From positions 1,302,001-1,366,000 of the forward strand of contig JAYKNF010000018.1 in assembly GCA_036172665.1 (NCBI GenBank): a stretch of 64,000 bases of DNA, read 5' to 3'. This DNA is from Prosopocoilus inquinatus. Its lineage: Eukaryota; Arthropoda; Insecta; Coleoptera; Lucanidae. Below the pieces are notes generated by a model. It saw nothing but the letters and a program-made list of their open reading frames with translations, was not told the DNA's origin and searched no databases. Positions 39,479-50,054 of this stretch are shown one piece after another. Made by a program: the position numbers and the translations under genes. The number at the start of each line of letters is the position of its first letter. The stretch's first letter is position 1.

Positions 39479-42400
39479 GGATCGATTAGATACATCACAG
39501 GAACAACGCTAATACGTGTTGTTTCATTTAAAACTATTTTAAGCTTCAGCTGCGTCCGAGAACTTCGTATCTCACATCAAAGTTACTGGAGTCCATCGAA
39601 ACGCCAAATAACATGATAGATGAGTAAGGATCGATTAGATACATCACAGGAACATCGCTAATGCGTGTTGTTTCGTTTAAAACTATTTAAAGCTTCTGCT
39701 GCGTCCGAAAATTTCGTATCTCACATTAGAGTTACTGGAGTCCATCGAAACGTCAAATAACATAGTAGCTAAGTAAGGATCGATTAGATACATCACAGGA
39801 ACAACGCTAATACGTGTTGTTTCGTTAAAAACTATTTCCAGCTTCTGCTGCGTCCAAAAACTTTGTATCTCACATCAGAGTTACTGGAGTCCATCCAAAC
39901 GTCAAATAACATGATAGATGAGTAAGGATCGATTAGATACATCACAGGAACAACGCTAATACGTGTTGTTTCGTTTAAAACTATTTCCAGCTACTGCTGC
40001 GTCCGAGAACTTCGTATCTCACGTCAGGGTTACTGGAGTCCACCCAAACGTCAAATAACATGATAGATAAGTAAGGATCGAGGAGATACATCACAGGAAC
40101 AACGCTAATGCGTGTTGTTTCGTTTAAAACTATTTCCAGCTTCTGCTGCGTCCGAAAACTTCGTATCTCACATCAGAGCTACTGGAGTCCATCGAAACGC
40201 CAAATAACATGATATATGAGTAAGGATCGATTAGATACAGCACAGGAACAACGCTAATACGTGTTGTTTCGTTTAAAACTATTTCCAGCTTCTGCTGCGT
40301 CCGAAAACGTCGTATCTCACATCAGAGCTACTGAAGTCCATCGAAACGCCAAATAACATGATATATGAGTAAGGATCGATTAGATACAGCACAGGAACAA
40401 CGCTAATACGTGTTGTTTCGTTTAAAACTATTTCCAGCTCCTGCTGCGTCCAAAGACTTTGTATCTCACATCAGACTTACTGGAGTCCATCCAAACGTCA
40501 AATAACATGATAGATAAGTAGGGATCGATTAGATACATCACAGTAACAACGCTAATGCGTGTTGTTTCGTTTAAAACTATTTCCAGCTTCTGCTGCGTCC
40601 GAGAACTTCGTATCTCACGTCAGGGTTACTGGAGTCCATCCAAACGTCAAATAACATGATAGATAAGTAAGGATCGATTAGATACATCACAGGAACAACG
40701 CTAATGCGTGTTGTTTCGTTTAAAACTATTTCCAGCTTCTGCTGCGTCCGAAAATTTCGTATCTCACATTAGAGTTACTGGAATCCATCGAAACGTCAAA
40801 TAACATGATAGATGAGTAAGGATCGATTAGATACATCACAGGAACAACGCTAATACGTGTTGTTTCGTTTAAAACTATTTCCAGCTTCTGCTGCGTCCGA
40901 AAACGTCGTATCTCACTTCAGAGCTACTGGAGTCCATCGAAACGCCAAATAACATGATATATGAGTAAGGATCGATTAGATACATCACAGGAACATCGCT
41001 AGTGCGTGTTGTTTCGTTTAAAACTATTTCCAGCTTCTGCTGCGTCAGAAAATTTCGTATCTCACATTAGAGTTACTGGAGTCCATCGAAACGTCAAATA
41101 ACATAGTAGCTAAGTAAGGATCGATTAGATACATCACAGGAACAACGCTAATACGTGTTGTTTCGTTCAAAACTATTTCCAGTTTCTGCTGCGTCCAAAA
41201 ACTTTGTATCTCACATCAGAGTTACTGGAGTCCATCCAAACGTCAAATAACATGATAGATGAGTAAGGATCGATTAGATACATCACAGGAACAACGCTAA
41301 TACGTGTTGTTTCGTTTAAAACTATTTCCAGCTTCTGCTGCGTCCGAGAACTTCGTATCTCACGTCAGGGTTACTGGAGTCCATCCAAACGTCAAATAAT
41401 ATGATAGATAAGTAAGGATCGATTAGATACATCACATGAACAACGCTAATGCGTGTTGTTTCGTTTAAAACTATTTCCAGCTTCTGCTGCGTCCGAGAAC
41501 TTCGTATCTCACGTCAGGGTTACTGGAGTCCATCCAAACGTCAAATAACATGATAGATAAGTAAGGATCGATTAGATACATCACAGGAACAACGCTAATG
41601 CGTGTTGTTTCGTTTAAAACTATTTCCAGCTTCTGCTGCGCCCGAAAATTTCGTATCTCACATTAGAGTTACTGGAGTCCATCGAAACGTCAAATAACAT
41701 GATAGATGAGTAAGGATCGATTAGATACATCACAGGAACAACGCTAATACGTGTTGTTTCGTTCAAAACTATTTCCAGCTTCTGCTGCGTCCGAAATCTT
41801 TGTGTCTCTCATCAGAGTTACTGGAGTCCATCCAAACGTCAAATAACATGGTAGATGAGTAAGGATCGATTAGATACATCACAGGAACAACGCTAATGCG
41901 TGTTGTTTCGTTTAAAACTATTTCCAGCTTCTGCTGCGTCCGAGAACTTCGTATCTCACGTCAGGGTTACTGGAGTCCATCCAAACGTCAAATAACATGA
42001 TAGATAAGTAAGGATCGATTAGATACATCACAGGAACAACGCTAATACGTGTTGTTTCGTTCAAAACTATTTCCAGTTTCTGCTGCGTCCAAAAACTTTG
42101 TATCTCACATCAGAGTTACTGGAGTCCATCCAAACGTCAAATAACATGATAGATGAGTAAGGATCGATTAGATACATCACAGGAACAACGCTAATACGTG
42201 TTGTTTCGTTTAAAACTATTTCCACCTTCTGCTGCGTCCGAGATCTTCGTATCTCACGTCAGGGTTACTGGAGTCCATCCAAACGTCAAATAATATGATA
42301 GATAAGTAAGGATCGATTAGATACATCACATGAACAACGCTAATGCGTGTTGTTTCGTTTAAAACTATTTCCAGCTTCTGCTGCGTCCGAGAACTTCGTA

Positions 42401-43648
42401 TCTCACGTCAGGGTTACTGGAGTCCATCCAAACGTCAAATAACATGATAGATAAGTAAGGATCGATTCGATACATCACAGGAACAACGCTAATGCGTGTT
42501 GTTCCGTTTAAAACTATTTCCAGCTTCTGCTGCGTCCGAAAATTTCGTATCTCACATTAGAGTTACTGGAGTCCATCGAAACGTCAAATAACATGATAGA
42601 TGAGTAAGGATCGATTAGATGCATCACAGGAACAACGCTAATACGTGTTGTTTCGTTCAAAACTATTTCCAGCTTCTGCTGCGTCCGAAATCTTTGTGTC
42701 TCTCATCAGAGTTACTGGAGTCCATCCAAACGTCAAATAACATGATAGATGAGTAAGGATCGATTAGATACCTCACAGGAACAACGCTAACGCGTTGTTT
42801 CGTTTAAAACTATTTCCAGCTTCTGCTGCGTCCGAAAACTTCGTATCTCACATCAGAGCTACTGGAGTCCATCGAAACGCCAAATAACATGATATATGAG
42901 TAAGGATCGATTAGATACAGCACAGGAACAACGCTAATACGTGTTGTTTCGTTTAAAACTATTTCCAGCTCCTGCTGCGTCCGAAAATTTCGTATCTCAC
43001 ATTAGAGTTACTGGAGTCCATCGAAACGTCAAATAACATGATAGATGAGTAAGGATCGATTAGATACATCACAGGAACAACGCTAATACGTGATGTTTCG
43101 TTCAAAACTATTTCCAGCTTCTGCTGCGTCCGAAAACGTCGTATCTCACATCAGAGCTACTGGAGTCCATCGATACGCCAAATAAAATGATATATGAGTA
43201 AGGATCGATTAGATACATCACAGAAACAACGCTAATACGTGTTGCTTCGTTCAAAACTATTTCCAGCTTCTACTGCGTCCGAAATCTTTGTGTCTCTCAT
43301 CAGAGTTACTGGAGTCCATCCAAACGTCAAATAACATGATAGATGAGTAAGGATCGATTAGATACATCACAGGAACAACGCTAATACGTGTTGTTTCGTT
43401 TAAAACTATTTCCAGCTTCTGCTGCGTCCGAAAACGTCGTATCTCACATCAGAGCTACTGGAGTCCATCGATACGCCAAATAACATGATATATGAGTAAG
43501 GATCGATTAGATGCAGCACAGGAATAACGCTAATACGTGTTGTTTCGTTTAAAACTATTTCCAGCTCCTGCTGCGTCCAAAAACTTTGTATCTCACATCA
43601 GAGTTACTGGAGTCCATCCAAACGCCAAATAACATGATAGATGAATAA
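39479..43648. repeat. A11-A12 plus module B, copy 8 (beta)
   Basis: Second unit of the 28-monomer duplication in its full form: CTATTTAAAGC at 39688, GGATCGAGGAG at 40075, GCGCCCG near 41637, CCACCTTC near 42222 and GATGCAGCAC in the monomer at 43500. A single private change, GATTCGATAC, is near 42466. It exits normally into module C. Confidence 0.87.
42757..42903. repeat. 147-bp monomer 288 (2-bp deletion)
   Basis: Fourth occurrence of the beta-lineage GCTAACGCG deletion, near 42788. Confidence 0.9.
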
Positions 43649-44542
43649 GGATCGATTAGATACATCACAGGAACAACGCTAATGCGTGTTGTTTCGTTTA
43701 AAACTATTTCCAGCTTCTGCTGCGTGCGAAAATTTCGTATCTCACATTAGAGTTACTGGAGTCCATCGAAACGTCAAATAACATAGTAGCTAAGTAAGGA
43801 TCGATTAGATACATCACAGGAACAACGCTAATGCGTGTTGTTTCGTTTAAAACTATTTCCAGCTCCTGCTGCGTCCAAAAACTTTGTATCTCACATCAGA
43901 CTTACTGGAGTCCATCCAAACGTCAAATAACATGTTAGATAAGTAAGGATCGTTTAGATACATCACAGGAACAACGCTAATACGTGTTATTTCATTTAAA
44001 ACTATTTCCAGCTTCTGCTGCGTCCGAGAACTTCGTATCTCACATCAAAGTTACTGGAGTCCATCGAAACGCCAAATAACATGATATATGAGTAAGGATC
44101 GATGAGATACATCACAGGAACAACGCTAATGCGTGTTGTTTCGTTTAAAACTATTTCCAGCTTCTGCTGCTTCCGAAAATTTCGTATCTCACATTAGAGT
44201 TACTGGAGTCCATCGAAACGTCAAATAACATAGTAGCTAAGTAAGGATCGATTAGATACATTACAGGAACAACGCTAATGCGTGTTGTTTCGTTTAAAAC
44301 TATTTCCAGCTCCTGCTGCGTCCAAGAATTTTGTATCTCACATCAGACTTACTGGAGTCCATCCAAACGTCAAGTAACATGTTAGATAAGTAAAGATCGT
44401 TTAGATACATCACAGGAACAACGCTAATACGTGTTGTTTCATTTAAAACTATTTCCAGCTTCAGCTGCGTCCGAGAACTTCGTAACTCACATCAAAGTTA
44501 CTGGAGTCCATCGAAACGCCAAATAACATGATAGATGAGTAA
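43649..44542. repeat. module C, copy 5 (6 monomers, complete)
   Basis: GCGTGCGAAAA, CTCCTGCTG with GACTTACTGG, GTTATTTCAT, GGATCGATGAG, CATTACAGG and AAGATCG follow in the same order as 5664-6557, and module D follows directly. Confidence 0.86.
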
Positions 44543-45584
44543 GGATCGATTAGATACATCACAGGAACAACGCTAATGCGTGTTGTTTCGTTTAAAACTA
44601 TTTCCAGGTTCTGCTGCGTCCGAGAACTTCGTATCTCACGTCAGGGTTACTGGAGTCAATCCAAACGTCAAATAACATGATAGATAAGTAAGGATCGATT
44701 AGATACATCACAGGAACAACGCTAATGCATGTTGTTTCGTTTAAAACTATTTCCAGCTCCTGCTGCGTCCAAAAACTTTGTATCTCACATCAGACTTACT
44801 GGAGTCCATCCAAACGTCAAATAACATGTTAGATAAGTAAGGATCGTTTAGATACATCACAGGAACAACGCTAATACGTGTTGTTTCATTTAAAACTATT
44901 TCCAGCTTCAGCTGCGTCCGAGAACTTCGTATCTCACATCAAAGTTACTGGAGTCCATCGAAACGCCAAATAACATGATAGATGAGTAAGGATCGATTAG
45001 ATACATCACAGGATAACGCTAATACGTGTTGTTTCGTTTAAAACTATTTCCAGCTTCTGCTGCGTCCGAAAATTTCGTATCTCACATTAGAGTTACTGGA
45101 GTCCATCGAAACTTCAAATAACATAGTAGCTAAGTAAGGATCGATTAGATACATCACAGGAACAACGCTAATGCGTGTTGTTTCGTTTAAAACTATTTCC
45201 AGCTCCTGCTGCGTCCAAAAACTTTGTATCTCACATCAGACTTACTGGAGTCCATCCAAACGTCAAATAACATGCTAGATAAGTAAGGATCGTTTAGATA
45301 CATCACAGGAACAACGCTAATACGTGTTGTTTCGTTTAAAACTATTTCCAGCTTCAGCTGCGTCCGAGAACTTCGTATCTCACATTAAAGTTACTGGAGT
45401 CCATCGAAACGCCAAATAACATGATATATGAGTCAGGATCGATTAGATACATCACAGGAACAACGCTAATGCGTGTTGTTTCGTTTAAAACTATTTCCAG
45501 CTTCTGCTGCGTCCGAAAATTTCGTATCTCACATTAGAGTTACTGGAGTCCATCGAAACGTCAAATAACATAGTAGCTAAGTAA
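44543..45584. repeat. module D, copy 3 (7 monomers)
   Basis: Matches 20114-21155 at an offset of 164 monomers (24,429 bp; AATGCATGTTG at 20294 and 44723). The 148-bp monomer is at 44990-45137. It has A at base 36 where the other two D copies have G. Confidence 0.86.
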
Positions 45585-47223
45585 GGATCGATTAGATACA
45601 TCACAGGAACAACGCTAATGCGTGTTGTTTCGTTTAAAACTATTTCCAGCTCCTGCTGCGTCCAAAAACTTTGTATCTCACATCAGAGTTACTGGAGTCC
45701 ATCCAAACGTCAAGTAACATGTTAGATAAGTAAGGATCGTTTAGATACATCACAGGAACAACGCTAATACGTGTTGTTTCATTTAAAACTATTTCCAGCT
45801 TCAGCTGCGTCCGAGAACTTCGTATCTCACATCAAAGTTACTGGAGTCCATCGAAACGTCAAATAACATAGTAGCTAAGTAAGGATCGATTAGATACATC
45901 ACAGGAACAGCGCTAATACGTGTTGTTTAGTTCAAAACTATTTCCAGCTTCTGCTGCGTCCAAAAACTTTGTATCTCACATCAGAGTTACTGGAGTCCAT
46001 CCAAACGTCAAATAACATGATAGATGAGTAAGGATCGATTAGATACATCACAGGAACAACGCTAATATGTGTTGTTTCGTTTAAAACTCTTTCCAGCTTC
46101 TGCTGCGTCCGAGAACTTCGTATCTCACGTCAGGGATACTGGAGTCCATCTAAACGTCAAATAACATGATAGATAAGTAAGGATCGATTAGATACATCAC
46201 AGGAACAACGCTAATGCGTGTTGTTTCGTTTAAAACTATTTCCAGCTTCTGCTGCGTCCGAGAACTTCGTATCTCACGTCAGGGTTACTGGAGTCCATCC
46301 AAACGTCAAATAACATGATAGATGAGTAAGGATCGATTAGATACATCACAGGAACAACGCTAATACGTGTTGTTTCGTTAAAAACTATTTCCAGCTTCTG
46401 CTGCGTCCGAAATCTTTGTGTCTCTCATCAGAGTTACTGGAGTCCATCCAAACGTCAAATAACATGATAGATGAGTAAGGATCGATTAGATACAGCACAG
46501 GAACAACGCTAATGCGTGTTGTTTCGTTTAAAACTATTTCCAGCTCCTGCTGCGTCCAGAAACGTTGTATCTCACATCAGACTTACTGGAGTCCATCCAA
46601 ACGTCAAATAACATGTTAGATAAGTAAGGATCGTTTAGATACATCACAGGAACAACGCTAATACGTGTTGTTTCATTTAAAACTATTTCCAGCTTCAGCT
46701 GCCTCCGATAACTTCGTATCTCACATCAAAGTTACTGGAGTCCATCGAAACGCCAAATAACATGATAGATGAGTAAGGATCGATTAGATACATCACAGGA
46801 ACAACGCCAATGCGTATTGTTTCGTTTAAAACTTTTTCCAGCTTCTGCTGCGTCCGAAAATTTCGTATCTCACATTAGAGTTACTGGAGTCCATCGAAAC
46901 GTCAAATAACATAGTAGCTAAGTAAGGATCGATTAGATACATCACAGGAACAACGCTAATACGTGTTGTTTCATTTAAAACTATTTTAAGCTTCAGCTGC
47001 GTCCGAGAACTTCGTATCTCACATCAAAGTTACTGGAGTCCATCGAAACGCCAAATAACATGATAGATGAGTAAGGATCGATTAGATACATCACAGGAAC
47101 AACGCTAATGCGTGTTGTTTCGTTTAAAACTATTTAAAGCTTCTGCTGCGTCCGAAAATTTCGTATCTCACATTAGAGTTACTGGAGTCCATCGAAACGT
47201 CAAATAACATAGTAGCTAAGTAA
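45585..47223. repeat. module A, copy 5 (11 monomers)
   Basis: Matches 21156-22794 at the 164-monomer offset (GGAACAGCGC near 45904-45913; CTATTTAAAGC at 47135). The A6 monomer is absent, as in copy 2, and X follows, as in copy 2. Confidence 0.86.
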
Positions 47224-48564
47224 GGATCGATTAGATACATCACAGGAACAACGCTAATGCGTGTTGTTTCGTTTAAAACTATTTCCAGCTTCTGCTGCCT
47301 CAGAAAACGTCGTATCTCACATCAGAGCTACTGGAGTCCATCGAAACGCCAAATAACATGATAGATGAGTAAGGATCGATTAGATACATCACAGGAACAA
47401 CGCTAATGCGTGTTGTTTCGTTTAAAACTATTTCTAGCTTCAGCTGCGTCCGAGAACTTCGTATCTCACATCTAAGTTACTGGAGTCCATCGAAACGCCA
47501 AATAACATGATAGATGAGTAAGGATCGATTAGATACATCACAGGAACAACGCTAATGCGTGTTGTTTCGTTTAAAACTATTTCCAGCTTCTGCTGCGTCC
47601 GAGAACTTCGTATCTCACGTCAGGGTTACTGGAGTCCATCCAAACGTCAAATAACATGATAGATGAGTAAGGATCGATTAGATACATCACAGGAACAACG
47701 CTAATGCGTGTTGTTTCGTTTAAAACTATTTCCAGGTTCTGCTGCGTCCAAAAACTTTGTATCTCACATCAGAGTTACTGGAGTCCATCCAAACGTCAAA
47801 TAACATGATAGATGAGTAAGGATCGATTAGATACATCACAGGAACAACGCTAATACGTGTTGTTTCGTTTAAAACTATTTCCAGCTTCTGCTGCGTCCGA
47901 GAACTTCGTATCTCACGTCAGGGTTACTGGAGTCCATCCAAACGTCAAATAACATGATAGATGAGTAAGGATCGATTAGATACATCACAGAAACAACGCT
48001 AATACGTGTTGCTTCGTTCAAAACTATTTCCAGCTTCTGCTGCGTCCGAAATCTTTGTGTCTCTCATCAGAGTTACTGGAGTCCATCCAAACGTCAAATA
48101 ACATGATAGATGAGTAAGGATCGATTAGATACATCACAGGAACAACGCTAATACGTGTTGTTTCGTTTAAAACTATTTCCAGCTTCTGCTGCGTCCGAAA
48201 ACGTCGTATCTCACATCAGAGCTACTGGAGTCCATCGAAACGCCAAATAACATGATAGATGAGTAAGGATCGATTAGATACATCACAGGAACAACGCTAA
48301 TGCGTGTTGTTTCGTTCAAAACTATTTCCAGCTTCTGCTGCGTCCGAAAACGTCGTATCTCATATCAGAGCTACTGGAGTCCATCGATACGCCAAATAAC
48401 ATGATATATGAGTAAGGATCGATTAGATGCAGCACAGGAATAACGCTAATACGTGTTGCTTCGTTCAAAACTATTTCCAGCTTCTGCTGCGTCCGAAATC
48501 TTTGTGTCTCTCTTCAGAGTTACTGGAGTCCATCCAAACGTCAAATAACATGATAGATAAGTAG
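47224..48564. repeat. module X, copy 3, at the edge of the homogenised domain
   Basis: Nine monomers matching 22795-24135: CTGCCTCAGAAAACG, TTTCTAGCTTCAG with CATCTAAGTT, CAGGTTCTG, TCATATCAG near 48361, GATGCAGCAC. In the last monomer the match ends: here it reads CCAAACG and GATAGATAAGTAGGG where copies 1 and 2 have CCAATCG and GATAAATGAGTAGGG. Beyond it the long-range match to domain I stops. Confidence 0.82.
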
Positions 48565-50054
48565 GGATCGATTAGATACATCACAGGAACAACGCTAATG
48601 CGTGTTGTTTGGTTTAAAACTATTTCTAGCTTCAGCTGCGTCCGAGAACTTCGTATCTCACATCTAAGTTACTGGAGTCCATCGTAACGCCAAATAACAT
48701 GATAGATGAGTAAGGATCGATTAGATACATCACAGGAACAACGCTAATACGTGATGTTTCGTTTAAAACTATTTCCAGCTTCTGCTGCGTCCGAAAACGT
48801 CTTATCTCACATCAGAGTTACTGGAGTCCATCGAAACGTCAAATAACATGATAGATAAGTAAGGATCGATTAGATACATCACAGGAACAACGCTAATACG
48901 TGTTGTTTCGTTCAAAACTATTTCCAGCTTCTGCTGCGTCCGGGAACTTTTTATCTCACCTCAGAGTTACTGGAGTCCGTCCAAACGTCAAATAACATGA
49001 TAGATAAGTAAGGATCGTTTAGATACATCACAGGAACATCGCTAATGCGTGTTGTTTCGTTCAAAACTATTTCCAGCTTCTGCTGCATCCGAAATCTTTG
49101 TATCTCACATCAGAGTTACTGGAGTCCATCCAAACGTCAAATAACATGATAGATGAGTAAGGATCGATTAGATACATCACAGGAACAACGCTAATACGTG
49201 TTGTTTTGTTTAAAACTATTTCCAGCTTCTGCTGCGTCCGAAAACTTCGTATCTCACATCAGACTTACTGGAGTCCATCCAAACGTTAAATAACATGTTA
49301 GATAAGTAAGGATCGTTTAGATACATCACAGGAACAACGCTAATACGTGTTGTTTCGTTCAAAACTATTTCCAGCTTCTGCTGCGTCCGGGAAATTTGTA
49401 TCTCACATCAGAGTTACTGGAGTCCGTCCAAACGTCAAATAACATGATAGATAAGTAAGGATCGTTTAGATACATCACAGGAACATCGCTAATGCGTGTT
49501 GTTTCGTTTAAAACTATTTCCAGCTTCTGCTGCGTCCGAAAACGTCGTATCTCACATCAGAGTTACTGGAGTCCATCGAAACGTCAAATAACATGATAGA
49601 AAAGTAAGGATCGATTAGATACATCACAGGAGCAACGCTAATACGTGTTGTTTCGTTCAAAACTATTTCCAGCTTCTGCTGCGTCCGAGAACTTTGCATC
49701 TCACATCAGAGTTACTGGAGTCCGTCCAAACGTCAAATAACATGATAGATGAGTAAGGATCGTTTAGATACATCACAGGAACATCGCTAATGCGTGTTGT
49801 TTCGCTCAAAACTATTTCCAGCTTCTGCTGCGTCCGAAAACGTCGTATCTCACATCAGAGTTACTGGAGTCCATCGAAACGTCAAATAACATGATAGAAA
49901 AGTAAGGATCGATTAGATACATCACAGGAACAACGCTAATACGTGTTGTTTCGTTCAAAACTATTTCCAGCTTCTGCTGCGTCCGAAAACGTCGTATCTC
50001 ACATCAGAGTTACTGGAGTCCGTCCAAACGTCAAATAACATGATAGATGAGTAA
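48565..50054. repeat. domain II, first part: diverged monomers with dimer-like periodicity
   Basis: Ten monomers that do not follow the A-B-C-D order. From 49459 two types alternate: ACATCGCTAATGCG with GAAAACGTCG and GATAGAAAAG (49459, 49757), then CGTTCAAAAC types (49608, 49906). Other variants here are TTTGGTTTAAAAC, CGGGAACTTTTTATC and GAGTCCGTCC. No gene is visible. Confidence 0.75.

Larger units (their letters stand above)
32776..41564. repeat. 61-monomer-offset duplication, right copy
   Basis: Repeats 23689-32477, including the 28-monomer junction at about 39447. At 41565, where the left copy breaks into X, this copy carries on through module B, so it retains the older right flank. 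Confidence 0.9.
39777..47223. repeat. complete 50-monomer higher-order cycle (B-C-D-A)
   Basis: Module B (39777-43648, 26 monomers), C (43649-44542, 6), D (44543-45584, 7) and A (45585-47223, 11) follow one another without a hybrid junction. The length is 7,447 bp, equal to 50 x 149 minus the three bases lost in monomers 288 and 303. Partial cycles with the same internal order occur through 1-39.8 kb, so this is the best candidate for the ancestral unit. Confidence 0.78.

Noticed and set aside
49514..49699. 61-codon open frame on the minus strand
   Set aside because: It lies wholly in satellite monomers with a chance absence of stops. No homologous frame is kept in other copies.
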